Assembly (NCBI GenBank): GCA_003640385.1
Contig: RCAB01000132.1
Location: 1 to 64,000, forward strand
Direction: 5' to 3'
Source: Setaria digitata
Lineage: Eukaryota > Nematoda > Chromadorea > Rhabditida > Setariidae
Length of the DNA: 64,000 nucleotides
Part shown: positions 1 through 13,000 of the stretch, in pieces
How the letters are laid out: each line of letters opens with the position of its first letter
Position numbering within the stretch: the first letter of the stretch is position 1
The notes under the pieces: generated by a model
Seen by the model: only the letters and a program-made list of their open reading frames with translations
What the model was told of the DNA's origin: nothing
Database searches by the model: none
Translations under genes and position numbers: made by a program

Positions 1-88
1 TTTATATATATATATATTTATATATATATATATATTTATATATAAAAATATATTATATTAATATATTATATTTATATATAAAATATAT

Positions 89-119
<31 letters not shown>

Positions 120-135
120 TTATATATATATATAT
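1..135. repeat. AT low-complexity block (TATATA/TTTATA)
   Basis: The window opens with an almost pure A/T tract made of imperfect TA dinucleotides and TTTATATATA units, partly self-complementary. It is a microsatellite-like low-complexity block with no coding content. It continues off the left edge, so its true length is unknown. Confidence 0.9.
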
Positions 136-2870
136 AAATTTAGAATACATATATCTCTTTATTCTCTAATTCATCGACATATTAAAATTACTCATTTAAA
201 AAGAAACAAATGTAAAATAGTAAACAATTTTTCATAATTTTTATTCACTTAAAAAAAGCTACTTCTAGCAAACTTAGATAAAAAAAAAGATAATTTAAGA
301 CAGCGATTTGGTAATAATACTAACGAGAATGAATAAAAAAAAAAAAAATTCCTTTCCCTTTTCATTTGTACAATTTAGGCATGCAACAGCTGCATAAACG
401 TATAGTGATAATCTTCAGCATAATCATTATCGTCATCAGCATCATGATATGTTAACAGTATCACGTTAGTAATTCTGGTTTCAATGATTATGGCAATAAT
501 AATGGCATTTATGATGGAGGCAACAATGATAATTATGATATTTATAATGATTTTATGTAATACAACACTTTTTTTACAAATATTTTGAATTTTTTACTAG
601 TGTTACGCACAGATTTTTTATCTAGATTTCTTGAAGAAAGCAATAAACAGGTAATTTTATAACATTTAGTATTTGATTTGATCAAAATCACTTTACGACG
701 ATGAAATCATGGTTATGGTTTAATAAAAACTAAATCCAACAAAAACGTAAGTTATAATAGTTCTTCTCTGCTACAAAAACTTTATAAAAATTTTTTGAAA
801 GTAAAAATTGTTACTTTACTTACTTGGTTAACAAAAAATGAAATTTATTGAGGACACGAAAGCAAACAGATAAAACTGTTCTTGAAGCAGATGCAATTAA
901 TGAGATTTGGACGATTTCCATATTTGCTGGTGAAAATTTTTATTATTTTATTTCTTATGTATCCACTTTTATCTGTTACCTCTACGTTTATTACCTTCAC
1001 TTATTGCACATATTGATCATCCAATTAAATCAAATTTGGAAAAAATGGCCAAAAATTATTTGAGGTACTTTAACTTACAAGCATTTAATTATCATTGATG
1101 AGAGATTACAAACAGGAGCACTTCCAAATTTGGAATTTGTTCTTGAAATTTATATTTAGGCATATGGACTTAACATTGCATCGAGATTAAGAAATACTGC
1201 TTCCACTTGGACGATATGGAAAGCGCACCATTGTTTACTTGTCCAAGCTTTTGTACTTACAGCCACATGCGATTATCGGAATACTGAAGAGAGCAAAGTA
1301 ATTAAAAACAGTTTTGAAAAAAATACGAAAAAATAATGCTTCAATAGTAATTTCGACATAAAATAAGGAATTAGAATACAAAATTTTATTTTGAACAATG
1401 AAATAAACATTTGGAACACGTATGAAGCAATATACTTTTATCCTTGTTGTTTGTGTAACTTAGGATTTCTGAATACTTCAATAAAAAAATTTTGATACCA
1501 ATTCTGCGACATGACAGTCAGCGTAGAAAAGACGAAAAAGCGTAAACACGAACAAGAAAGAAAGTAATTTGTTCATAATAACAAACCACTTTAAAACATG
1601 AAAAAAAAAGAGAATCAGAAATGAAGAAAAGGAAAAAAATTATCAATCATCGTATGGTACTAGGAATTGAAAAAATAGAAAATAAGAAAAGTAAGGAAAC
1701 TAAGAAAAAGTGATGAATAAATGATGGAAACAAGTATCATAAATTCTCGTAAATATAGCCTCGTAATACAGAAGGAAACTGTTTTCAGTTATAAAAAATT
1801 TTTGTTTCAGTTTTGGACGGAATTATGAATGAACCAAATATTTTAACATATTTTGAGAAATACAAGTCTTTGGAACATTGCTGTAGGAAAGGCAAATGGG
1901 AGCAAAGTCGAAATTTAAATACGACGAAAGAATTAAAATAATGAAAGGCAAATAAATAAACAAATTTAGATTAAACCAGATTATTGAATCATCTTTTTCT
2001 CTTGCCTCCTCTTTCTGTTTTTTTCTTCTCTTTTTTGTAAAGTTTATTACTAGAGGGATTGGGAAGTTTACTCCCAACCTCATCTCATCCTCTTCAACTT
2101 TTTTCCAGAAAAAAAAACTGAATGAAGTCGACAATGTTGGCGAAAAAGTGGATAAAAACAAATATTCTTCTGTTTTCATTTGTTTAAATTAGCTTGTTCT
2201 CCTTCACAGCCATTTGCCTTCCTAAGTGTAGCACCGCCAGTTTTATCCTTTTTTTTTTTTGTATATCTAAAGTTCCTTTTAAGCTTCGCATAGAAATAAA
2301 TATTTTTGTTGTAAATCAAATCAGAAAGAAAAGAACATAAATTTATTCACCTAAAAAAGGCATGAGGCTTTAAATTTATACTGTCAATAGGGTTTTATAA
2401 TTTCAAAAAAAAAAAATGATTAAGAAAAAAGAAATTTAATGAGAATTAGATAAAGTGTAAATCATTTGTCTTATATGGTTCTAAATAAATCATTCAGAAA
2501 AATATCCGATTAGGTTAAAAAAATAGTCTTTTTTCTCAGTTTTTGGTATTTTGTTGGACTTGTATCCAATTATTGTAAATAATCAATGTGTGGTAATGTT
2601 ATATCGAATAACTTTAAGTCGCCGTTGCTAGTATTGCATTTCAGGACTTCTGAAATAGCTTGAAAAGCTCTCAAACGACTTGTTTAGGTTTTTCGTTCAC
2701 CTTTCTTCTTAATACTGGTTTTTACAGTAATAAAAAAAATTTTGAATATGCGAAATATGCCGTGCACAGTTACGCAGCTTGAAAGGATACATCAGATGTT
2801 CAAACCACATTTAGCATCGTTATACATTGCAGTCTTTAGATATTAAAACTGATACATGAATATGGCAAAA

Positions 2871-2903
2871 TTTATATGATATAAACTATTTATATCATAT
2901 AAA
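2871..2903. repeat. Perfect inverted repeat, 13-bp arms
   Basis: TTTATATGATATA at 2871-2883 is the exact reverse complement of 2891-2903, with a 7-base spacer AACTATT. The DNA or RNA could fold into a hairpin. It is entirely A/T-rich apart from one G:C pair, so chance is a real possibility. Confidence 0.85.
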
Positions 2904-5039
2904 GAAAGAATAAAGAATGACTGTATGATAAGCTGATATTATACGCTGATACTGATATTTATTAACAAAACTCATGTAGGTGATAATGAAAAGTATCCAC
3001 TAGAATAGTAAATGATGAAATAATGATATGAACTTATTAGTATAATTCAAATTGATTGCTTTTTTTACATTCAAAATCACCAATTTCATGTCAGCTTTCC
3101 ACTGCCAGGCTTATGAGTTAAAGATTGAAAACTGTTTTTAATAATCTTATGGTGGTGAAATGTTTGCGGTATTTTGTTCATCACTTGCTAGAAACTGGTT
3201 GCTCCAGATATGCAATGATACTGGAATCGAAATAACGATTCTAAAGGAAGTAATAATAAGAATGCGATGATGACATCAAAATAAAATCCTAATGATAGCA
3301 TCAAAATAGCAACGTGGAGATAAGAATGCTAATTATAACATCGAAATAACGATTTTAATAATTGAAGACAACGAATGCACATTATAAATTCATCGATAAC
3401 CAATCCGTAACAAAGAAATTGCATTTTTTATATATTCCCGATGAGCAGCTATTTGTATGCATGATTATTAACTTCATCTGTTAGCATCTGAGATATTTAT
3501 TTGGTGATAAAAATAATGCAAATCAGCTGAGTGATAGCTAATCAACTGACAACTAACTAATCAACTGCCTTATTAACCATATTAACAAGGTAAGATTTGT
3601 TTGTTACCATGTTAACAAGGATCAATATTAATTGTGTCGCTCCACACTTTCAATCTTGAATATTGATTTACTGTAAAAAGAATTTGATACTTCACACATT
3701 TCATCATCTGATGATTGATATTGAACTACATCAAATGAATTCTATTCTAAACTTAATTAACGATATGTTAGAAAGTGTATCACACTCATCTCACACCTGC
3801 CCGCCTGCCTTTGAATCTGTCAGCACTGACAGCGATTGTTCTGTCATCAACAATTACTACCAAATCATCAGGTAATGAAATGGTTGCAAGGGATAAATCG
3901 CGTGAAAACTTCAACAAGCGTGAGAAGACAGATTCAATCAAACCTGTCGAGGATGAAAGCAATTATAAGACTGAAACGAAAGAGCTCGTTCACATTTTTG
4001 TCAAGCCTTAATGTTTTCAGCGATAGACCTAACTAATCAGATTTTCTCTTAGCTTAACTGTAATGTGCAATCAGCCAGAGACAAACTAAATATTTATGGT
4101 TTTGCATTGAAACTTTTTTAGACGATCAGCAACGGACATTTGTGAACACCTTGTGTAAAGTCGCCAATTAATATAATTGGAAGTTAGAAATTAGCCTAAT
4201 TTGGAAATTAGTGGGTTTAATTTAACAATATTTCCGGCAGAGAATTATAATTCGATCAATGAAAATGCTTTACTTATTCGAATTACAATAAAACAATTGA
4301 AATTGAAATTTCGTAAATTTTCATGATTTCTATAAAAAAAGCCTCCTTTCGTTGTTCTTAGAGATAATAATATAATATGAATAAATAGTCATATAATTAG
4401 GGAAGGAAACAATTTAGAATAAATTGGTTTCCAGATCGAATTTAATTTTTAATTCATTTCAGTCCACCCATCACTTTTTGCTTCATTTTACATGGAAGAA
4501 TTTATTCTGCGATGATAATATTGATATGATTAATTCTCCTCTTAGTTGCATTATTTCGTTATATGATAATCATGGACCAAAATTTAATGCTTTTTTCTGA
4601 ATAGCTGATTATTATCTTACGAAAAGAAAGTAGAAACTAATTAAAAAAGAAATTGTTGAGAAAGGGCAGACTTTATTAAAGATCAAAAAATAAAATAACC
4701 TTTCTGAAAAAGCGGATCTCAGAACCATCAATTAACAATTATTCAATTCTTATTAGTGTTAATGAATCACCTGTAGTGTTGTTTATACGAAGTTCTCTTT
4801 TTCAAATTATTAAATTTTTTTCTTTATTTTACGAAATATGCTGATCTAAACCGACTTCAAACCTTTTTTCAGGAAATGAAAATAGACTTTGCTACTATAG
4901 AGAAATTCACAGGTAGACAAAGAATGATTTTATTCAATCAAAATTTCATTTCATTCCGTTTAGACTACAATTTTGTACCTCTCACTTCACTTTCTTTATG
5001 TCTTTCATCCATACACTTTTCGGTCCTCATTTCTATCTT

Positions 5040-5061
5040 CCTCTCTCTCTCTCTCTCTCTT
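5040..5061. repeat. (CT)n microsatellite
   Basis: About ten perfect CT dinucleotides at the end of a pyrimidine-rich stretch. Simple repeat. Confidence 0.9.
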
Positions 5062-6943
5062 TAACTTTAACCTTGAATCAAAGAAATACAACAAAATGTT
5101 TTGAATTCATTTAATTATACTCCATCATTTTTGAAAACGATGAATAATAAAACGAACGATGGGTTTGCACGATTTTCAGAAATGCTTCAAATGTTTTCTT
5201 TCTTTCATTTTTCAAATGAATGCGTAAAAATAAAAAAATTGAAAAATATATAAATAATTGCTTATTCAGAATAGACTACGCACGTACTGAAGTGTATAAT
5301 TGAAATTATATCACGATACTTGAAAATTAAAAATCGATTCAGAACATATTTTAATCGTATTTAATTCGACTTTTTCTTAACCCATTACAAAAGGGTCAAC
5401 GTGAATTTAATTGAATTTTAAATTACAAAAGATATTAAATTGAATAAAAAGAAGAAAGAAAAAAATACCCTCGAATGTTTGTTTGCTATTAAAACAAAAG
5501 ACAAAATTCAATTTCATAATCATGAATATATTAATTAATTAACTAATTAAAGAAATGAATAAATGGAAACTTCAATCGCAACATTGATCGTGCATCCGAT
5601 GGAATTTTTTAGTGCAAAATTAAAAAACAAAAATTTGCACATATATTATAAAATTTCATTTTTTAAACCATCTTATCTACAGATATTAAATGTGTAAATT
5701 TAATTTTGAAACAGTTTTCAAATATTTTTCCACAATTTGAATTTTTGATTAATCAGGTTTTTTAATTTTTTTTCGCTCTTTCGATGGAACAGAATTTTCG
5801 TACACTGAAATTGTAATGAAAAGTTTCATTTTGGTGTGATATTTTGTTAAGGATCATTAGCATTTGTAAAACGAATAAAAAGAAAAAGCGATTTTGTCGA
5901 AAATTGTTTTTTTCTAAAGTTTTAATTTTCGAAAATCATTTGATGTGATTTTCAAGCGTTAAAACACGAAATTTTAGTCGCTTTTTCCTATACATAGTAT
6001 CAAATTTAACAATTATGAAAAAAATACTCTTTCATGAAATATGAATTGTAGGCATGAGGGTAAATGATAAATTGATAATTTTTTCTGCGGTCCAAACTTC
6101 AACCATTTGGTTAGGAAAAAGTATTGTGATAACTTATGAAGTTATAAGGGCAATTCCGTTTGCTAATTGAGAAAGCAATGTTAGAAAAACTAGTGATTTA
6201 AAGGAAAAAACAGAAAATTACCCTGAAGAACTATCACTGCAATTTATATTGTGAACGAACTTCAGTGTAATTAAAAAAAGGAAATGTTGAAATGATTTAT
6301 TCTTTGTTGTTTAAACAACTTTAAAAAAAAAAAGAAAAAAAAACGGAATCGAAATTTAGACATATACGAAAATTTCAGGAGTTAATAAATATCATCATTA
6401 AATGCTAAATTTCTAAACTGGTGCATGGATTTTTGGAATCCAATCAGCAATTATGCAAAAACATTTCTATTGAAAAACTTAATTTTAAGGAAGCAGAATT
6501 TTTGGAACGATTGCATCGTATTTTCCTTGCATAATACAATGAAATCTTTGAATTGATTTCAAATTTCTTTTGTGATTGTTACGACAAATTTTAGATAATT
6601 CTTCAAAATCTTTAACAGGTAAATATAGTGTTTCGCATTAGTCATTATTATTATGTCTAATGAAGAGTTTAATACTTCTCATCCAATCACTGTCTTTTTA
6701 TTAGTTGCAATGAGTCTTTTTAATTTAAAAATTACTTCCTAATAAGTTTTGTTTTTTTTTTAAACCAGTCAGTCAATTAAAATGATTGTTTTAATAAAAT
6801 ATAGAAAAAGAAGTCAAACTTTATATGAAAAAATTTTACATCAAAAGTAAAAGAATTATAAAAGATTGAAAAAGTTTAAGTATTAAATAAAAAAATCAAA
6901 AAAACAGAGTCTTGTTGGCAGTTTTTAATTTTATTTGTGAAAT

Positions 6944-6993
6944 AATTCAATTTGTTTTAACATAACATTTATTATGCTAAAACAAATTGAATT
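6944..6993. repeat. Long hairpin-forming palindrome
   Basis: AATTCAATTTGTTTTA (6944-6959) is a perfect 16-base reverse complement of 6978-6993. Inside it, after one A/C mismatch, CATAA pairs with TTATG, leaving a 6-base loop CATTTA. The whole 50-base element is therefore a nearly perfect hairpin. It does not lie in any gene I recognise and has no flanking repeats that would mark a transposon. Confidence 0.9.
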
Positions 6994-7711
6994 CAGATGC
7001 AATGTATTAACGCTTCGGGTCGAATAAGAGCTAATTTAAATCGTTGATAATTTTTTAGATTTGGCTGAGTAAAGCAGCAACTGAGTCATATTAAATGGAG
7101 CAAATAAAATAGAAATTGATGGAAATCATTAAATCGAGCAGATAAAGATTCAAATTATTAATCGAAAATAAATTACCCATTCAGGTGAACTGAGACTGAT
7201 AAGCACAATAACTTAACTGCTCTAGATGTGAAATAGGACGATTGTTTATGTTCCTTTAGATGTGTTCATTGGATTCATGTTGAATAAGCAAACGGTTGAC
7301 AGTAATTGACAAGTTTAAGAGTGCTAACGACATTTCCAAGTATTAAAATGATTGTACTGATGTTATGAGCAGAAATATTAATTAAATAAACAAGATGATT
7401 TTTGGATCTGAAGGACTTTCATTTATACGTTTATTTAGAGAACAGATTTTTGAAAAAAAAAAGACAAAGTTGATACTAATATTAGATAAATTAATTTGTA
7501 GAAATAAAAAAGAGAAAGGGAAAAGCAAAAACCAAGTGTAGTAGAAATAAGAACAAAAGAAATGTTGCAGAATAAATTTTTTGAAACTTTTTTCATTCAA
7601 GTACTACTGGTTTTTTTTACAAAAATTTAAGACAAAAGAAATATATGTTTTTATTCATGAATTCGTTCTAAAATTAAGGATTCAATCAATTCTCAACTTC
7701 TTAATACTTAC
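6994..7711. other. AT-rich region, no gene seen
   Basis: No supportable coding exon. A possible continuation of the exon candidate at 7712-7856 would use an acceptor ATTTTAG near 7672 on the minus strand and stop five codons later, with AATAAA overlapping the stop. That is speculative. Confidence 0.5.
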
Positions 7712-7856
7712 TGAAAGTAAGTTTCAGGTCCTCTCCAATTCTTTCAAGTTCACTCTCGTCTTTCTCCTTACGTTCTCCTCGAATTTTCTTCCCTAGCTTC
7801 TCAACTCTTTCCCAGATTTTTTTTAAGTCACCTTTCAGATCCTTTTCCGATTTTTC
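7712..7856 (-). CDS. Candidate coding exon, charged helical protein (partial)
   Basis: A 145-base minus-strand stretch lies between an acceptor-like CTAG and a strong donor (GTAAGT, 7711 down to 7706). It reads without a stop for 48 codons as a highly charged, probably helical peptide containing LKKIWERVEKLGKKI and DESELERIGEDLKLTF. The regular spacing of hydrophobic residues suggests an amphipathic helix. I do not recognise the family. The strand is purine-rich, which by itself favours open frames of Glu, Lys and Arg, so chance cannot be excluded. No start codon, signal peptide or convincing partner exon was found. A pyrimidine-tract acceptor near 8034 would give another short exon upstream, but in a different phase. 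Confidence 0.35.
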
Positions 7857-10023
7857 CTAGCTTCACTAATCCCCCCTTCTCAACAAAGCAGCACAAAAAT
7901 TTGTGAAATCTAATTCGCTCTATATAAAAAGAAAATTTGGCCTATAAAGTGGATAGTCGTATTATAAATTTAACAATTTAACTACAATTTTACCTTTCCA
8001 TGTGATAGTCGCCAATGAATATGGTATCAAAATGTCACTGGAAAAAAAATAATTAATCAGAAAAAAAAATCTTGAAATAATTTATTGCAGTGATTTTTTG
8101 ATAAGATCATTAAAAATTTCCTACGAGATGCTTATAATCTATTTTTTAATTAGCCCTTCGCAATTTAATTGATTTTTCTAAATATTTTAAATATCATCTT
8201 ATGCACTTTTAAGGAGTCAATTATTGAATCTTCTTTACTTATACAATTAAATGAACAAGAATAATTTCTGTGATATGAATTTAATGAAATCAAAAATGAA
8301 GGGGCAATATGACTAAAATTGATAAAATCAGTAAATTTAGTTATTCATCCACAAAATTTTGAACATTTTAGCCACACAAATAAAAAATAAAAAGAAGGAA
8401 AGAATGAAAAAGGTTATTGAAAAATTTATTAAGAAGGATATAGTTTTATATTAATAATTCCGAGTTGCAAAAAATTCACCAAATGAACGGTTTTATTTAA
8501 TCATTAAACATATTATTGATATGATAAAGTTAGGAAAAAATGTGTACAAAATGGAGTAACACTAATCTAAATTTTATTTTACATTTAATAATTCTGCGTA
8601 AAATACTTGTAATTTTATTAGGATGAAAAAAAAAATTTAACATTTTTTCTTGAATAAAATGAAAATTTGATCCCTTTAATTTACAAACAAAGTTTAGACA
8701 GCTTTGCATGCGAATTTCCTACATGGCGATATCAAATCATAAAACGTGTCGGCTGATCATCGAAACATTGTTTCGTTGTATTTCTTGTAAACGCTCGACA
8801 TAAAAAATTAGCTTGGACTGTTTTAATTTCATCGGTTTTAAAATATTTACTCAACTAAACCTCAAAATTTGAATATGTCAATAAAAATGCAATTGCAGTC
8901 AATTGCTTTTTGTTTCATTTTACTTTTCAGTTTTTTCAGAGAAGATAACAAAAGGACTATCGTTTTTTCAGTGATACAGTTTTGACATATAAGATGATTT
9001 TAAGATGTGAAATAGCACAGTACAGCATAATATTTGTCAAGAATTCTTTGTTCTCGGAATTTTATTTTAAAAATTTTAGAAATTAGAGTGAAATATCAAT
9101 TGATAAGCAAGTAGGTGATAAATAAGTGGTAGTAAAATTGTACGTACTTAAATAGACAGTAGTACCTTCTTTATTACCAAAGTTCCATGGTATTGATGAT
9201 GATTTTACTCAGTAACATTGGTAACAAAAAATTATGTTATTGTCTGGATCAAATTTCAATAAGTATCATTTCGAGAATTTTACAATCTTGGATTTCTTTT
9301 TACATTAGTTTGATTTAACAATTAAAAATGAAAATGAAAATAAAACTTTGAGGACTTTCTTGAAAGTCACAAAACTGTTTATAGAAAAAATTTATAGAAA
9401 AAAGAAATTAAGGAAATGATTATGATCATTAGCGTAGTGATCAATAATGATTATATTCATCACCATGAGATAATGACAACAATAATGATATTGACAACGG
9501 ATATGATTTTCATCATCATAATGTCAATAACAAGGATAATGGTAATGATCACGATATTTATTACTATGATGCAAATAATAACAATACCGATAGCTTTTTA
9601 ACTATCCTTTTATGAAATACTTCGAACAAAAACACTAATCATCAGCATTAGATTACAGCATTATACCTAGCGGTTAGTCATATAAAAATTTGAAAAAAAA
9701 GCGGATTAAGTAATTAAAAGTTAATTATTACTGCTATGATATTATGAGTGATTAGTGTTTTTTAAGGAAAGCAAAATTTAACTTGCTTGACAAATTCATA
9801 TTCAAAGTAAACATTAACGATATTGCAATCTAATATCGACTCAGAAAAGAACTTTTAAAAAGAAAATTTTCGAACAAAATTTTTAGATTAAAGTGCCGGT
9901 ACTTCTGCCACTGCAAAGTCATAACAAACAACAATGATACTAATTATGAAAATTATGAAGCAATAATACCACTAATAGTAACGGCAATAAAATACAAGAA
10001 TATAATTATCTATATAATAAATG

Positions 10024-10055
<32 letters not shown>

Positions 10056-13000
10056 TTATAATTTATTACATATATTTGTATATCTATACGTTCCAATGTT
10101 TTTAAAGCTTAAATTTAATTGCTATTTTTTCTGCCTACTTTTAAAGCTTAACATCTTCGAAATCTTATCATGAATCAGTTTGCAACGATCAGTTGAGGAA
10201 TTATTAAAATAAGTAATTTTTCATACATTTCATAAAAAAATTCGTAAAACGAATTATTCTGTAAGTATTTTTAAAATGAAATTAAAATTCCTTGCAACAT
10301 GAAATTTATAACTCAAATATTTAGGCCAATCAAAATAGCATAGTTATAGTAATAGTAATTCTAATTTTCGGATATACTTTAATCGTTTCTTACGGACATG
10401 GAATAAATGCTTCCCACATGCACTGTATGTATGTTATTGGTTTGCAGCCATTACCCAATTCTAAAATTGATCCCACTGATTTCTATAATTTTATATTTTG
10501 CCAGCGATTGGTTATGGCTTAAAGTCTTTAATCTTTTGCCTTAAAATTTTACTGCGCTTAGGTTAATTTCTATTTAATACATAAGCTTTTAGCCAATTTT
10601 TGAATTTTCGCTTAAAATTTCTCTGTTTTTATTCCTTTCTTCCTATACTCGAATGAAACTTCTTTTTTCGCTTTTAAATTTCGAAAACTATTCAAGTGAT
10701 TAGTAAATTGTTCGTTAATTTTTATTACATTTGCCTTTATTTCTCCGTCGTCATTTTCCTGAAAAGATTTCTATTGGTGCCGATGAGAATGAGAAGATGT
10801 GTCTCTATTAATCATCATATCCCGATTTCCAAGAATCCATATAAATCAGTAAAGTTTAATTAAAAAGAATGACCAAATTTCTATTAGTTGAAATTAATTA
10901 TTATTACCAAGGCTTTTACTATGCAGCAGTTGCTAGTGGAATGGAATCATTCCTTTTTCTAATGATTAAAATTGCAATTTAAATTATCCAGGAGAGATTC
11001 TTCTTTCAGCTAGAAAATGTTAACATTTTTTTTACATTATTGCATCATTACTAAAGTTGCAATCTTTCATCTGTATTATCTATTAATTTTCTGATAAGGT
11101 TCTGCTGAGAGCTCTTATCACTCACAATCAATATATATTTTTTTCTCATATCATGTATAATCTAATCTTGCCATCTATTGCACATTTATCATTTATGACT
11201 CTATTGATAACCAGTTATAAATCACAAATCATGGTTTTATATAATTTATACTCTTATCTGCAGACGGCAGAGACTTTTTAGATAATGAGATTTCCATCAT
11301 TCATATATTATTAGTTGAATATTTAAAACTAATAGAAACATTCAATAACGTACAATTTCCAAAAGTATCGGAAAGTCTACAAATATTTCCATTCATATAT
11401 CTTTCAGGCAAAATTCGATTATTAATTCAAATGACTAATTTTTGTACTTTTTATTTAAGATATACTTATTATTTCCAAAAAGAAATTATACCACATCAGT
11501 CAAGTACAATTTCAGAAATTCTATGATTTTTTCAACTCATAGAAAATGTAAGCTTAATTTTCTTCTAAACTAATGTAGCATAATTTGAGAATCCAGGTAA
11601 TTCTCATTTATAGAATCGGCAAATAGAAATTTGAAATAAATTTAAATAACGCATGATTTTCAAACATTACCATTATAATTAGAATGTAAAAACTAACCAG
11701 AGAAGCAATATTCCCTGATGATTGCATACAGTAACAGCACACGTTTCGATACTTGAAATCGTGGAAAAATTAGCATAAAGATACCAATCGCTTGATCATT
11801 CATTTTAATCCATTTGTCATTCACGGTTGCAAAAGCTACATGACAATCCTTAAGTAATGAAAAGGGTTCTGAAATGGATGATAAACTTTGCTTAGAAAAT
11901 ATTTTTATCTTCTGCCAAGAATTTTTAATTAGAGTAAATAATTAGTGTTTAAATTTAATGGAGTCAAAAATGAGCATCCGAATCTGCAATGAATATCAAA
12001 TGAATAAATAAAATTGTTCCTCGAGAAAAAAAAAGGAAAAAAAGAGCCCAAAAATATTAATGTTAGTGAGCGAAGTTCACAAAGTAGCTTGCAGGCTGCA
12101 TCCTTATAGAACTAAATTGACCCATAATTTGCAAGAAGTTGAGAAAAGAAGAATGCATAGAGGTATGATAAGATATCATAGCTTTGCTTAGAACGGCAGG
12201 TAGTACATTGATTTGCAATTATTTTTTCTCCTCACTTCTCATTTGAAATCGAATTTTTCTCTAATTAAAACTTTTCCAAAAAAAACTTTAATTATTCAGC
12301 ACTATTTAAATTTCTATTTCAAATTCAAAAGAAAGCCTTATAGATAATTTAATAAATTTCATTTTCTTTCTTTCCTCTCTCATTATCTCTCCCTTTCTCT
12401 CTTTCTACTTTTCGTCAACGCTATTGTTAAATCTATTTTAAAAATGTACGAGAAATCAAACCGAAAAATAATTTTCTTTTTTCTCTCGTTGAGATGTTAT
12501 CTTAAGATAAATCATAAAAAGTGAAAAATTAAAAAATTTTTTTCGGAGGACTTTTGCATCGTCAAAAATTTCATTAATTGTAAGAACGGAAAAATAAAAA
12601 AAACCACTGAAAGGATATTGAGAAGGGAAAATTGAAAGTCAATGGAGGTGAAGCAAATAGAGCAGTGAGAACTTATGTCTGATTTCCCTTCTCGTCCAAT
12701 TTTTTTTCGTTCAATTTAAATATCCAAGTTTTCGATTAGTATCAAAATTGCTACATGGGAATTAAGAAAAATAAAACATCTCTAAAAATGGAAATAGTAC
12801 TGATAAGGTGTAACAATAGATGGTAAATCAAATCAAATAATTAATGAAAATTGCGATATTATTTAATTTACGAAAATTTCTATCAATTTTTCTTTTTAAA
12901 TATTATTTCGTTTGATAAAACCGGATTAAATTACTACAACTATCTCTGATTGTTCGTTACATTGTATCTTGTTGCGTCCAACGCTATCACTCGTTTGATG

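Larger units (their letters stand above)
136..6943. other. AT-rich region without a firm gene
   Basis: No confident gene. Weak signals: an open frame at 1160-1336 (plus) after a TATTTAG acceptor-like site; a plus-strand pair 3711-3871 and 4122-4158 that joins in phase (donor GTAATG, acceptor TTTTTTAG) to about 65 residues of no known family; and an irregular ATG/GAT-rich stretch at 400-555 and 3230-3390. A pair of similar segments near 3573 and 3605 shares a TTAACAAGG ending. The longest open frame, 1823-2179 on the minus strand, is compositionally biased and is not accepted as a gene. Confidence 0.6.

Noticed and set aside
1..135. Telomere or centromere at the window edge
   Set aside because: The AT block has no nematode telomere repeat (TTAGGC) and no regular satellite unit.
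1823..2179. 118-codon minus-strand open frame
   Set aside because: Composition is dominated by Phe, Ser and Lys from AT-rich and purine/pyrimidine-biased DNA; no domain, and no splice or start context.
9416..9601. Open frame rich in Met and Ile
   Set aside because: It is the translation of a degenerate ATG/ATT three-base repeat, not a gene.
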